Shown here piece after piece: positions 23,766 to 37,490 of a stretch of 64,000 nucleotides of DNA (the stretch's first letter is position 1; each line of letters opens with the position of its first letter). This DNA is from Opisthorchis felineus. Lineage: Eukaryota > Platyhelminthes > Trematoda > Opisthorchiida > Opisthorchiidae. The position numbers and the translations under genes are program-made. The DNA is taken from NCBI GenBank assembly GCA_004794785.1, contig SJOL01005644.1, forward strand, positions 362,972 through 426,971, given 5' to 3'. The notes beneath the pieces were generated by a model. It had not been told where the DNA came from and did no database searches. It was given only the letters and a program-made list of their open reading frames with translations.

Positions 23766-26700
23766 CTAAAACTTTCAAAACATTTTTGAAGGGTATATTT
23801 TATCAAAATTATCAGTTATTACTTTAATCACTACGCAATGCAATGTTTAGCTCAATCCTTGTTCATATATATTCCCCAAATAGCCCAGCTGCCATGAACG
23901 TAACAATCCGTCTTCATGTGGGTTATGGAGCCCACCGAATACTAGTGGACAGTGAGATGATGAGTTGAAAAATGCCTCATTTAAAAACTAGAACAGATGT
24001 TAATCGAGTGCAGTGGATAGTAGATAGACAGTAGGTATAGATATTCGGTATACATGTTGTGCACTCCTCCATAACGATGGTAAGTAAACATTATTGCGTA
24101 ACTTCAAAATATACACATACTGATGCACGTTCAGCTGTGTGCGACAGGAAAAACCACACCAGTGTCTATGCGACAACCCAATCCCACAACAGCTGCCTTA
24201 TTAAGCAATCGAGGACTGACCACCTTTGTTGTGGGCAGATTCTCGGTGGAAAATTGGCTGAACATTGAAATCAATCAACGTCACTGTCAGCCAGTGACGT
24301 TTTGGTGTGTTTCCCAGTGTGCAGCCTCGAATCATCGGTGGGGAAATGCCAAAGCGCCTGGTTTTGAGGAACTATTGCTGGCACGTTTTTCTGAAACGGG
24401 GCTGACTGTGAATACACTGCATTTACAACCGTGTATCGTTCGATTGATTCCACTGATCAGTCAGGGAAGCCCGTTGGATTGTAGTGCGTGTTTGATAACA
24501 CTGGGCGCATCTCGACCATTCAGGCAAACTACGTTGGACTGATTACGTCACACAGTGGCAAAAATTGGACCTGACAACGAACGCTAGCCGTCGTCTGTGT
24601 TCGGACTCAAGAAGACTGCAATTTCGCCCGTGCATGCCCGACCAGTGTCCGTATTTGAATACGTGTCCCTTGTGCACCACTTACACAACTGTGTCAGGTC
24701 AGCACAGGATTAAGGCATAAGAAACGCAGCCACCAAGTAGTGTCGGCTCGGTGGGGTCAGAGTAGATTGTGATTGTCGCGTGCTCATTCTTCAGAACACC
24801 AAACGACACCCGCAAAAGATTTTGAGGTGTCGGAAAAAATCAAGACCGATGAAGTAGTGGGACTCTGCGTCACCTACATGATTCACCTGAAGTTCGTAGG
24901 CTTACTTGTAGATAAAACCACGTCCTGCTTATCATCCGAGTTCAGGACGTCATTCGGTGTCAGAGTGATTTCTCTGATGACTGTATGAGAGCCTCTACCC
25001 CACCGTCGCCCACTTTTTCATGGAATTTTCTGATGACTGTCAGGTTCGTTCGATAGCTTTCCAAAATCCACTCAAACTTCCGCATACATGATCTCGACTG
25101 TGAACGAAATTAAAAGCTGGAAGATCCTGGATTCCATTAGTCAAGCATGTTCATCCTGTTTTTGGTGACACTGCCACATAACGTGGGAAGCGGGTCTGGA
25201 TGGAATAATGTATATCAACCGAATAGTTGAAATCGACAGTGCAGCCAGGAATGAAGTTGGTCAGTAAACGGATGAATGACAATCGTTGGCTACGTGGATG
25301 CACAGGTCAAGAACGGATCTGAGTATAAAGGATAAGATGCCTATTCGTTTAGTCCGGGTGATTACAACTGTGGAATGTCATCCCAACTACCCGGGTCGTC
25401 TCATTGGAATTTTCTGATAGGCTGCTGGTCCTGTCTGGAAAATTGGGAAATCTGTTGCTTCGGAAACAAAAGTGCAAAAAGGCACTTCAGCTACGTTTGG
25501 CATTGGTTGTAATGTTCAAATGTGATGAGCCATGAGACTTTCGCCAAGCCCACTCTTGGGCAAATGTTCGAGCCAAGATGTCTCATCCCCTCGGAAAACA
25601 TCTGAAGAAAGATTTTCGAGTGAGGCTTTCAGCTGCGCCGAAGCAGTGTTTAAAAATGATAAAATGGAAAGAGTAGGTCGGCCACGTATAGCAAAAGAGC
25701 GCGCCTAAAGTCTCTAGATGTATGGATAAAACATCCTAAATGAATCCCAGAGAGGATGGCGTCTAGGATTTTTCCTTAAGATACTGCCTTCATTACAGAA
25801 TTCTGTCCTTACAAACAGCCTCGTTCGGTGATGTAAGCAACCTCAGGTCCCGTGATTGTGCTGGAAGACGGTTCACTGGTGGGGTGGAGCACATCGGAAA
25901 AAGTTGACGGTACGTGTGTGACGCTTCTGACGAAAACTTGACCCGATGGGAGAGAGGATTCCATAAATTAAACGGTCCCAAGAAGTCAAATTAGTCTTTC
26001 TCTGTTTGACAGTGATCCATTCAGCAATGGAGTTGGCTGCATGAAGGGGTAATAATGGTCGCCCATAACAATGGTAGGTGACACAAAGGGGTTGTCAGAA
26101 CAACGTGGAATACGATGTAGCAGCCCGGTACCGTTACCTCCTATGAGATAAGCAGTACGATACTAACTAGGAAAGGGTATTACGGTATGACTTGCCTTCA
26201 GCCCCATCATTCGGGATTTTTATTATTGGTTCCATTATGGAAATTTTCACTTAAGGTTGGCCTGTTAGGCTAGTTTCATATGGACCATGTTGCTAGGCGG
26301 AGCAGCAGGTATCAATATTCGATTAAGAAAGCCCGAAGGGCTTCTACCAAAATCGGATACCTGTGGAGCTGGCGTGATATCAGTTGGACTGTAAACAGTA
26401 GGGTGTGTTTCATTCTACCTTATGATTCAAAAGTGTGCCCCTTCCGGCAGACGACAGCAGAAGCATTCCGCGTTTGGACATCGGTGTCTACGAAACATTG
26501 TCCAAGTCTGGTGAAAAGTTTAGGTCAATTATATTGATGTAGTTAAGATTGTTTTTGGAGGAAACTCTTCCGCGACGAACGACTTATAGTCTGTAGGCTA
26601 CACCGGCTGGACAATGCACTTTTTATGTCAGAAGACCGGCATCCTCCCTTCTCCCAGGCAGGTGTTAGGTGAATGGTCAATGACCTGGCAACACAAAATG

Positions 26701-29700
26701 AAATTCGTGATCAGTAAACTCAGTCGGATTGACAAGTGCCGTTTCCCTCGATGACGGTCGGAGGAAGTGACACCAATGGTTGATGATACTAATGGACACG
26801 ACACAGTCACCTATCCAGCGTTGCTCCTGGCATCGGATTCAGTACGTAGATATCCAGCCTTCTCATCGTACAAAGACAAGGAGAACCGATTAGGATGATG
26901 GCTCTAATGCGTGTTCGTCCCTTTATGTCCCAAATTATCAGTGAAAGAAACTCCAACAGCCAGAACCAGGGTAACCTCGGCAGAGAGTTTATTGCTGAAT
27001 GACTGAAATGGGTTATGGTCTCCCTACAGATCATCATAAGCTGTAAAAACCGCGTAGTTGCTATACAGTGGTTACAGCTACCACAGTTTCGTTCACCGAT
27101 GGCTTGGGAAGGCAAAGTAGATAGCTATGTATTTGAGACTTTATGTTCTGAGCAATCAGTAGTTCTTCCTTGAGTAATCTCTTGAAATAAACTAGTGTGC
27201 AAGGTATGCATAGGCTGATACTCTACGGTCGATTATTTTGTCGTCATAATTTGCCGAAAATTTCGATGCATAGGTTTGCGTTCCGTCCAGCATCCTATGT
27301 AAACCCACTTCAATTTGTCATTTTGTGCATCTCTTCAGTCGACGTATGAAGCATCTGTTCACTTAAGTTAGTAAACCAGTAAGCGCACAGTGTCAAGCGT
27401 ACATATATCATCTAGAAATGTTCTATGAACCGTGTTGTGTATTTCATTTTGCACTAGTCCGACAAACCATCCGATGTCAGATAGAGGTGCATATGGTTCC
27501 CAGTTCCCACGAAAGTGTGGTAAAACACATCTTGTGGTGCGTGGAACTTCATTTACGTCCGCACGAAACTGCAGTTCACAGACTAGTGGGGTTTCTCTCC
27601 ATCCCACCACACGATTTGGCAGCTAGATATGGGACACTTCGGTCAATCAGATTAACCGGGTGAAGCGAAAACGCCCTTAAAAACTATATTTTTTAAAAGC
27701 AAGAAATGTGAAAAGCGTGTGAGTAGGAGCACCTGACCTCCTGCACGCGTGGAACAAGATAAGATGGATGATGTCAAAAACTGTCCGTAATAGTGTCCTT
27801 GGTAGTGTTTTGAATGACCCGCGAGAAACTTGGCTATGTGAAGACATGGTGGGAACAGCTAATGTTGTTTTCTTCCAACCACTTTTGGCTTTCAGAAATC
27901 CTCTACCAAATAAATGAGGGAATCCTCACAGAACCGATGACTGGTCTATAATATACGATAATTTACGGGCGGGATGCAGTCAAGCCTTCGAAAGGGCTCT
28001 CCAGATTGTCTATAAATGATCCTTTTGAAAATAGTCCCTTCTCTAGAACATCTAGAACGACCTGTTGTGTGACATCAAAAGCGAGATCATACAAACAGGC
28101 GTTAAATATACCCGTTTTCCACGACGATCTGAAATGGTCGTGAATACTGTTATTCTGTCCATGTGTTGATGGCGGTCAAGTTTTGTGACAGACAACACTA
28201 GATACTGCAAACTGACGATTCAAGTGATGGATTTCCCGTAAGTGGTATTTACTAAGCCACATTCCAAGAGAAGCCGACGAGTTTACACTTTCATATAAGT
28301 GTGCACCTATACTTTTCTTTAGGCTGGTGGTCTGTGGAAGTCTTGAATCTAAAAAGACTGAATGTAGTAGCAAATCAATCTTGCCAAATTGGAAGACAAA
28401 GAGTTACAAAATAGCAATTTTCTGAATAAAATTTTACAGATAAACGGTGGGCTTCACTTTATCGTAAACTTGAAAAATCTGTCAGACCAAGTCAGTTACA
28501 AAGGTGGTGGATGCTGACGGAAGACAAAAAAACGAATGAGAAAAGTGACAAATTACCGATCGGTTCCAGACATTTTACTCTGATTAGCACAGAAACAACG
28601 TAGTCATGAAGCGGATGACTGGATTTCGTCCGATCCCCTGTGAATACAACGATAAAAACCCATAACGCGCATCTGACTGGATTATGGAGATGTTTGCTGA
28701 TCTTACTCGAACATATTGTGCACTTTTTACGTTACAGTGCTTCCTGAAAAGAACGACTATGACATCCACCATTTAGGTACTGAAGTTGGACAACAGCCCG
28801 CAGGGTTACCTGCTGTAACAACCTTATCTTGAGAATCGGTTCGCCACACACCGTTAATTGTATTTACATACAAAGATAGCGTTTCTCAATATGGATGCAC
28901 ACAGCTAGTATTGTGTTTGGGGGCCGAAGATCCTATTTGCCTAAACGATCACAGTGTGCCACTAGAGTGACAAGTCAACGACAGCTAATAAGGTTTGCAG
29001 TTTAATGGCAACACGTTACTAGTAATAACGACATCGAGCTAATACCCATGTTCTAGAGAGAAACAGGACGATCCTGAAATGTTATGTTACCGCCTATCTA
29101 ATAAAACTGAAGTAGTTTTCAAAGCAGTTATCACGATTCTTTCAGAATTACACGCCAGACCCCACGTGTGCCAACTTTGAGTGACCGTCAGTCCGGATTT
29201 CACTAGCTAGTATCCACAAACACACCGACCCAACCTATTGTATCATTGTTTTGTGTAACATAAGCCTACAGACAGATTATTACGACTAAAGTGAGAGAGA
29301 ATGCCTCTCCCGTGAACGGTGGTCTGTAATCAGACAGATTACATACTAAACTCGGTCATGATTCCTCTAAAGACTGACCCATTTTTCCAAGTTCCTCTGA
29401 TGTGGGGTACGACATACAGCATTTTGGACCGTTATACAAGCCAATGTACATAAAAGGGTGAGAAACAGGGGGGGAGGGGCACTGCACCGGTTATAGGTTG
29501 CTGATTACCCGCTGCAGTTCCACGCTCCCTTGTGGAAGACGAACGCTATCGCCCATATGGTCTCGATACAATGCAGCGATTTTTGGGAACCACACATTAC
29601 TAGTTTGGAAGACGTGTAAATTGAGGGGAGTTTGAATTGCTCAACACGATTTTCTATCCCAGTGATATGTAACTGTAGGAAATAAAAAAAATTTCTGGAC

Positions 29701-32522
29701 TATAGTGCACCAAGCAGGCGATCTAGTCCGACCGCTACAAGGCAAAAAGAGGAACAGATCGTACGTCTGGTAAAGGAGGTTGGAGGACATTTATTCTACG
29801 GTCGTGCACTGTAGCAGCGATATTAACAACAATTTTATTCCCGGATCTTGCCATTAGATCGGGACGTCTTGACTAATGAACCTAGTAGAACAGTGCATGC
29901 CGCGAACTTCAACATATGGTACAAATAATAAATGGGGCCACTGGAAATACAGTAGACAAGGTGTGGAAGGCCAATCACACAAACACCTCATGAAAACCAA
30001 CGTGTTCCATCAGAAAGTCAAGAAGACAGAAGAGTCTGTTTATCCCGAAAACAAACCGAAATAGGGACTTGCATGTTGTCAAAAGCAGTATTGTGTTTTC
30101 AAATCAAATCCTCAGGTAAGTTACAAGACAACATGTGGTTGTCGTTCTTTGAACCATTCGATGGGTAACCTTGTTAAAGCACTCTAGTTGTTTGTCCCAG
30201 ATTCTCACTCATACACCCAGAGGAGACGGCGATTAGCAAGTTATGGTTTCGGATGTCTAGCTCCTGGGTTCCCATAGGTCAATTCCCCAGTAATTTGGTT
30301 TCATCAAAGAGATGATGAGAAGTTCGACTCCTCTTGGGGCGAGCTTTCACTGTAAGCTTTCAGTCGAAGCACCCGTGGATGGCTCTAACGATTTTCAGTA
30401 CAACAGTGGGCGATGTCCGAAGTATTTTTTAGTAATACGTGATAAATTAATTAGATCCTATGAAGCGCCATCTTGTTCCTAAAGATTGTGATGTATTTTC
30501 CAAACACCGCCTACTGAATTGCGCACTAAAAACTACTTCAATAGCTCGAGTTAAAACCAAAAAGAAGAAAATATAACAAATTCCTAGTGTCAACACGCCA
30601 TGCACAAAAATGGAGAATGGAGATTGGATAGCTGTCACCTATTGTTCACATGCTCGCGTCGTCGGTAGCCTACACTTAGCTTAGACTTAATTTCAATGCG
30701 GCATATCGGGCAAAGTTGCAGGAAAATACATTCCTGATGGATAAGTGAACGTGAGTTGTCTGTTGGGAAATATACTGATAAGTAAGTGGTACTTATTGGA
30801 ATAGTATCACATTGTTCGTCGTGAGAACCACTCAGACCCAAACGACCAATAAACACACCAGGTATGCCAAAGCCGACAGTGGGAAAACTCCTCGGATGCG
30901 GTATTTAGGGTAAAACCCAAACAAACAAACAACCGTGTAATAAATCGTTGGATGGAGCCAAACTCGCGATGGCAATGGTTTATCGCGTTCTTCTTTGTTT
31001 CTACCTAACCAACCAGAGATGCGGTTGAGCCGTCTCGGTTTTGGCGCCTTAAAGCACGAATGCCACGGGGCCAAAATTTACCAGCAACAACAAACCCAAG
31101 ACTGGGAACTAATTAAAGACAGTTCCCCTTACACTGCAACAACCTCTGTCGTATTTATAATTTATCATGTTCATGTGCACCTAGCTTCCGTACAAACCCA
31201 ACTACTGTGCTTGTGAGTCATACCAGCGACATACAGAATACTTTCGGTCCATCTGTGGCACATCATACTACGAGGATAAGAATTTCTGTTTCAAAGTTTA
31301 GTATCACTGATGAGCCACTGTGGCCGTCTGTTGTCCACTATCATATCTTTGCAGGATGAGGCAGCGGGTGGTGAGCTGGGAAATACTACACACTTTGTTG
31401 TACATACGGCGCAGAAGACGGACGGGAAAAGGGTGTGGGGTGAGTGAAAACATCAAACACCACCGCTGAGTCGGTACTGTCGTGGTCCAAACTAATTATG
31501 AATGATGAAGTTTGAGGTCGGTGCCCGAAGTTGACGGAAGGGTGTGGCTTGCGGTTCACAGTAACTTTGAGAATTCCGACGTCCGCAGAATTTTGTGCGA
31601 GAAATACTGTTAGCCAGAAGTGACGTTGTCCTGTCGGTTGGATATTATGCACAGTCAACACGGAAAAAAGGACCACTACCAAGGAAAAAGTGATGACGGG
31701 GACTGGAGAAATTACTGGAAGTTCGGCGGTGAATCAAGAAGTATACACAAAAAGTACGGTCCTGTAATTTGCTTTGTAAAAGAACCGTGGACAGTTAGCA
31801 CGAGACGCTATTGAGTAGTGCAGTGTATTCGAATATCATATATCTACAATGAGGCTGTGAAACGAAAACACCGAACTGGCTTGTGAAGCACATCAGAATA
31901 TATGCCACCAGGGGAAATGCATTTTGGCCAGCGTTAGAGACAGATTTCTCATTTCTTTCGAATGACCAAAGAAGAACTAACCCCAACAAACTTCGATCAA
32001 CAGCACCATGACTGTACGAAACCAAATTTCTTTGGAGAATATGGGGTTATTTAACCTTAACCTTAACCGAAGTAGCTGCTGCTAATAACCCGGTGAATCT
32101 GAATGACTGACCACGAGGTCAATACCGGTTCGGTCTGAAAGTGGTGTGATAAAACCAAATGGAAGGGAAGATAGTGGTCAGTGACACTGAAGATCATCGT
32201 TCGTTTCACACATACCTCTTGCCTGAAAGTAAACTTAACTGGTGCCATGTGCCTACGTATGCAGTAAGCACACGAATATAGTTTTCTCCGGAACCAATCA
32301 CACTCAATAGGGCCGGGTCCTTTTCAGGGGAAATGTTCTGCTCAATGAAATTGTACCGGTCATGCGGGTGATGCATTCTAACGGGATCGCACTGTACTAT
32401 TATCTATCGATGGAAGAGATGCCTGACTTCCAAAAATACTAAGAAGAAACTCACGTATAAAAGTCAACAGAGAATGCTGCCAAACAATACGTGAGGTTTG
32501 TAAGGTTTGCAATGTGCACATA

Positions 32523-32700
32523 ATGTTGTTCATTTCCGGTGGACGAAATTTACTGATCGTTGGAACTTTTTTTCTAGGATTGATTTTGGATGTGAAGGGC
32601 ACGGCCGAACAATCAGACTCCGATGAATTATGCCCTGCAACCATTGATACTGATAATTTGATAAATAGGTTGGATGTGAGTGAATCCAAGTGTGGAAGGT
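32523..32700 (+). CDS. Possible first exon of a small secreted protein nested in intron 4 (opposite strand)
   Basis: The frame from ATG at 32523 encodes 59 complete codons. It starts MLFISGGRNLLIVGTFFLGL, a classic signal-peptide layout: short basic N-region, hydrophobic core, and small residues near VKGTA. An acidic, polar stretch with Cys follows (EQSDSDELCPATIDTD…SESKCG). It ends at TGTGGAAG|GTGAGG, a good splice donor in phase 2. I did not find a convincing second exon or a family. It could be chance, since signal-like hydrophobic stretches occur in random sequence, but the combination with a donor is notable. Confidence 0.3.
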
Positions 32701-34154
32701 GAGGATTGTAAATAAACACCAACACTCTGAGTGCTAAAGTGAATACTACTACTCATAAAATTGGTTGAAGCTTGTTAACACAGTTATAACTGTTTCGTCC
32801 CGCCTATGGTTCCAATTATAAGGTAGATCGCAAATTTCAAACAGTCTGGCGTTTCACCTGACCAGCTTAAAACAGGGCAAAACAGGTCGGAGATTTCTAA
32901 CCAAGCCTATAAGTAGATCCTACGTAGAGGCGAATGCATCATTATGTTGATTATCAAACACATTGAATCCTGAAGCAATCTTTTCACCAAATATTTGGCT
33001 ACAAACGCTGCAACCGTTTTAATGAGCTAATCGACTTAGCCCTAGCTGTCTGCTCATAGCGCATAGTAAAATTTCCATTCAAACAAGGCACCCGCTGTAG
33101 TGGCCTTCAGATGAGCATGCTGTTCAAAGTGGAACTTTAATTTACTTGAGGACGGCACAACTAGAAACATGCATTCAGAATACTAATATATAATAACGAC
33201 TAATTGAGCCATCAAATGGGGACTGGAAAATTAGTTTCGTTCAGACTGGATGGCGCGGTTAAATAGTGGACATAAAACCTTTCACTTTAGCCTGGCAGTA
33301 GAACAGCATAATTCTAACCAAAAATCACATGGCAATTTTAACTGTAAATCCCCATCACATATTGCACGCCCCGGATAGCGTCTTCGAGATAAGGCTAATT
33401 TGCGGTCGCCCGTAGCTGTGGAAACCACGAAACATGAAAGAAGAAAGAAAGAAAGTACACGACCTAATTACAAAATTCAGTAACGTGGTTTTGAATGACA
33501 GGCCACGGCGACTGCGTGTGCACCTGCGGTGGAACTACAACTCAGTGCGCGCCAACTTGGCGGTCTAACATGCAATTCCTCAACCAGATTGTGCGATAAA
33601 AGCGAAGCACCGATGGGTATAAACAAACGCATAGCGAGAATTTTCGCACACACGTGCGCACGTAGCCAGTCGCTGTACACAGCTGTGTACGACAAGCGTA
33701 TTACGTGACACAGTTTGGTGCGAGTGAGCGGTGCTGGGGCGAATGTTTACACAAGGTGTTCTGTTGGGTACGCTGACTTGGGCATACCTTCCGACTTCAC
33801 TGTTGGGCTATATGGAGAGAGGAGAGTTTGTTAAAGGCGGCAAAAACCGGGCCAGTTTACTGCAAGTATTCTGTGTGTTTAGTCAGTCAGAGGATAATGA
33901 AAACACCGAGGACACCGGTTAGAGAACAAATACAGAACAGAACTAAGTATGCCGTCCAAAGTTTTGTGTAGTGGAAAGCTTCGGTGCTGTGATATTTTGT
34001 GAATATGATAAGCTGTAGGAAATTAGAACTCTAGGAAGTGAAAATACTGATGAACAGGGATACAAGTATAACTCGCATACTTATGAATCATACCAGGCCC
34101 CACAATGCACTGGGATTGTTAGGAAATGTCCATAGAACTTGAACAACAACTCAC

Positions 34155-34488
34155 TTCAAATTGTACGAAGATGTGCATTGCATCTGGTTTGGGGATAATT
34201 TCGGGGACTGCCGATAAGATTGTTGGGATAGGACTGTCTGTTCCTATCTCGCTCTTGTTCGCTTGTACAAGCTGTAGCAACCGTATCTGTATCGGAAATT
34301 GTCCTGTGGGTGCTTTATCAACCAACTGGGCCTCCAGCTCTGCACTCTCTGTCGCACTGGCTGAGTCCATGTAATCGATGTCGTTCTCTTGAGAAGACGC
34401 GAATTTCTCACGTGAACTTGATGTTGTAGGTAGCTGTGCATCTGTTTGCGGCACCTCTTCCAAAACCAGATCGGCGATAGGCTTAGGG
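34155..34488 (-). CDS. TMEM132: TMEM132-like exon 4: acidic linker and start of the cohesin-like domain
   Basis: Residues about 415-526. The acceptor tctcttttgatacag and the perfect donor TTTGAA|GTGAGT give entry after one base and exit in phase 0, matching exons 3 and 5. The first half is a Ser/Glu/Asp-rich linker (TSSSREKFASSQENDIDY…ATESAELEAQ) with no counterpart I know in vertebrate members. The second half, APTGQFPIQIRLLQLVQ, fits the vertebrate VRKGDVLTFPVSI strand that opens the cohesin-like domain. IIPKPDAMHIFVQFE then runs into exon 5. The frame is open across the whole exon and ends at the donor region. Confidence 0.85.
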
Positions 34489-36471
34489 CTGTATCAAAAG
34501 AGACGCACACAGATTTCATTACTGCAATGAATATTTACTACTGTATAGTAATGCTGTCACAGTAGAGCACTGACGTGTACAACCTGTATTTGGTGTGTAG
34601 TTGGCGAAGAGTAGAATTCGTTTTTTCATCCATGAATGAATGATTGCCTCGATTTTCCTGGGAATTCTTTGAGCAGACGAGTAAGTGAGGATACGATTAA
34701 ATTCCAGAAAACTTTGAAGGTATCACACACCAAGGGGCATATTCTAACTGTTAAATAATTAGAATTTCTTCGTATCCTCTCGCTTTCAACGCACACTATC
34801 GGGCAACTAAGAATAGAAACATACTGATATGTAGAGTTCAGAGTCCGTTCCGATCACAGGAAGTCTACTACTCCGAACACGCAACTTTAGCTATTGTTTT
34901 AGCCTGCCGACATCGAAATTCAACTCCTTCAGGGTTGTATGGAAATCGAACCGGATGTCATGCGACTGTTCAAACCATGGGCAACGGACACACCACGATA
35001 GACTGGATAACATACCACTTGTCCAGTCCCAAACACCAAGTGGTAGGGGTTCATGGGTGAAGACGCAGTGAAAGACTGTTTTCGGAGCATCCGGACGTCG
35101 TGCCCACCAAACGACAATAACTTTGTTTCTCATCATTAAGAACGTGTGAAAGATTCAAAATTTGTCAGTACTTAGTGAGTAATTCGAGTAGGTCGGAGTG
35201 CTAAAAGAGGCTACCGTCAAATACAACAGTAACAAGTTGGTGACTCATATAATAACTGAATCATCTCAACATTTCATATCTCCAATTCTGACGCACATTG
35301 AGCTGAAGCAACTGACAGCGGCATACTCTACTAGACGAGGGTTTGACAACTGTTGAGACCAAAATCACTACGGTCTGAACGAGTGAGTGGTCATTTCCAC
35401 ATACAGTGCGCGCGATAAGGTCGGTAGTCAACCATGGTCCATTCCAGTGGGCACGTCAGTACTTGCAACAGGTGCGACTGCTGTCCAAGTGAACAACAGA
35501 CACACAACCCTCAGGCGAAAGTACGTCCGTTTTGCGCGGCTTCTGTCAGATAACCTGGTAGACAGTCACATTTCCAAGTGACTCAACTGCTGAGCAAACA
35601 TACAAGGTGAAACACCAACGCTGTCCGTTTTAATGGAGGAATTTGTGATTCTGTGCACTCGGGCGATAAGCTCCCCTTAAAATTATGGTTCGCTTGTTCG
35701 TACCTGATCCCTGAACATGAGTAACATCGTAGGGTGCACGAGGCGAGTGCGAAACCTCTACCCGTTTTCCCTCTCGAATAACCAGCTTCGTCATTACTCC
35801 ACCGTTATCAGCTACCATATTCGACCATCTACCCTCTAAGGAATTAATGCACTGGTCTGAAGAAACCCTTCTGTAGATAAGCTATATCTTTAGTCTCATA
35901 GAAGGTAAACCAGTTAAGTTAATTTGAAGATTTTGGGAAAGATAGCAGTTGTTGTGTGTGAAGACCCTGGGAAGTCCCTTCTTTTGACTGCTGGATGGAT
36001 AGTGGTTACAGATACTGAATACATTACACTAAAATCTTCAAATGCAAGAGTCAATACAAACGAAAGAACAGTTAGCCTACACCCAACAGCATATAAGCAA
36101 GTCGCTCAGGGGTGGGGGGCGAGATGGCTCGGTGGTTAGAGCGCGAACTTACTGACCGGAAGGTCCGTGGTTCGAACCCGACATCTGCCTCTCCACTTCC
36201 CCTGTCTAGGCTTGGGCAACCTGGCAGTATCCCAGCCCTCGTGCTTCCTTCGGGTGGCATAGCAGCTAGGCACCGAAAGAGTGTTACATCTGAACGATTT
36301 CTTTTTATTATTTAAGTTACTCAGGCTTCACTGATGATTTTCGACGTAGTCGTTGATTTTTCAGGTCGTTCGAAATGGTGCTCCTCCAATGATTTCTTGA
36401 AGGGCGAGTTTCAAACCTCGCGGCGAAACTACACAATGTTCACTGACAAGCTCAACTTAGGTAACTCTTAC
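34489..36471 (-). other. Intron 3 of the TMEM132-like gene (2.0 kb)
   Basis: Donor GTAAGA, acceptor gatacag. It contains a nearly complete tRNA-like SINE (36118-36313) in the antisense orientation to the gene, close to exon 3. Nothing else recognised. Confidence 0.7.
36118..36313 (+). repeat. tRNA-like SINE, best copy
   Basis: Starts with GGCGAGATGGCTC. It has an RNA polymerase III box A-like TGGCTCGGTGG at 36125-36135 and a box B GGTTCGAACCC at 36169-36179. The body carries CTGTCTAGGCTTGGGCAACC, GGCAGTATCCCAGCCCTCGTG and GGTGGCATAGCAGCTAGGCA. The end is TGTTACATCTGAACGATT with a T-rich, TTATT-type tail. The tRNA-related head would need a cloverleaf check; the body is not tRNA. Other copies in the window are at 23624, 37491, 48671 and 57366. 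It is not a functional tRNA gene. Confidence 0.88.
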
Positions 36472-36720
36472 CGTAGACTATTGCAATTTTGCAGAAAATC
36501 GAAGGTAACAAATACATCGACCTCCAAATCTCTACTCCTTAAACTTTCTACAATGCGTATAGCCCAAGAAAACTCGAAAACTGGCCGCGGAAAAACTTTA
36601 TGGCCACCTCCATTTTCAACATGTTTGGATATCGCCTGTAACTGACCTTTCATGAGACGTTTTTCGGCTCGAAATTCATTCGAAACAAGCGAATAATGAT
36701 ATTGAGAAAATTTTGCCATC
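36472..36720 (-). CDS. TMEM132: TMEM132-like exon 3 (predicted)
   Basis: Residues about 332-415. Strong donor CTACG|GTAAGAG in phase 2. The acceptor region ttttcaggtag offers two AGs four bases apart. Only the second (exon starting at 36720) keeps the frame, because the first would put TAG in frame after exon 2. The product MAKFSQYHYSLVSNEF…VFEFSWAIRIVESLRSRDLEVDVFVTF has alternating hydrophobic residues typical of beta strands. AIRIVESLRSRDLEVDVFV could correspond to the vertebrate VAIHYIPKTVRKGDVLTF segment, though exon 4 competes for the second half of that match. The frame is open for the whole length and the phase fits both neighbours. Confidence 0.6.
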
Positions 36721-37490
36721 CTACCTGAAAATTGACGTCCGGGCGGTAGATTAAATCTTCTATTTCCGAAATGGCAGGGTTATTAAGCAGGACAACTAAG
36801 CTCAAGGCGCAGTATGGTGAAATCACTACAAGTCAATTACTCGGTCGGGACTAGTGACCCAGTTTAGCAGGTAAGCCATCCTAACTGCCTGAGCTTACAT
36901 GGGGCACACAGCCACACAGGATTCAAGCTCTTTTTTCGGTACGCCAGTATTATGATCCTTTGACGCTGTGGCACTAACCTGAGAATGCAAGGCTACAAAT
37001 ACGAGCCACAAAATCACAGGACCATTGGATTGGTATTATACTGATCAGTTCAGGTCTCTAGCCAACAGAGTCATATAAATGCGCCCGCATTTGCTTTACT
37101 CATGACAGTTTGTGGAGATAGATGGTACTAAACTAGAAAACACGGAATTGTCGATATTTCAGGGGTGCATCTTGCAGTGCAGTGTGTAACGTTGCAGGTG
37201 AGAACGAGTAGTTAGAAAAACCTGGAGAATTCGAGAGGACGCAAGCAACCATGGTTATACAACGAAAAACGTCAGTAAGTCTGTCTTAATACGATCATTC
37301 GAAGCAATATAGCTTATCTTAAGATTGCATTTAATTATTTGCATTCCACATGGAATATACGAAAAACAGCAGAGTTATAAGAGCGAAGTACAAGGTGATG
37401 TGGGAGCACGCCTTTCTCTTTAGGCTGTAAATTCAATGGGTGTTTGCTGGTTTCATCTATTTTACTTGACATGGTCAAGGTGATAATGGA

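Larger units (their letters stand above)
17700..34154 (-). other. Intron 4 of the TMEM132-like gene (16.5 kb)
   Basis: Donor GTGAGT (perfect), acceptor tactatag. Contents: a TA microsatellite (18093-18133), a large inverted repeat (21862-22380), a SINE relic (about 23624-23765) and a possible plus-strand first exon (32523-32700). The long stretches 18134-21861, 22381-23623, 23766-32522 and 32701-34154 contain only short frames with no recognisable product; some may be old, unrecognisable repeats. Confidence 0.85.

Noticed and set aside
24123..24542. Plus-strand frame of 139 codons
   Set aside because: No recognisable domain and no start or splice context. It may be an old repeat, but I cannot support it.
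32049..32068. Telomere-like run ttaaccttaaccttaacc
   Set aside because: Only about three units, and the unit CCTTAA is not the flatworm telomere unit (CCCTAA). Treated as chance.
36125..36190. Functional tRNA gene
   Set aside because: Box A and box B-like sequences are present, but the sequence continues into a conserved non-tRNA body shared by five dispersed copies, so it is a SINE head.
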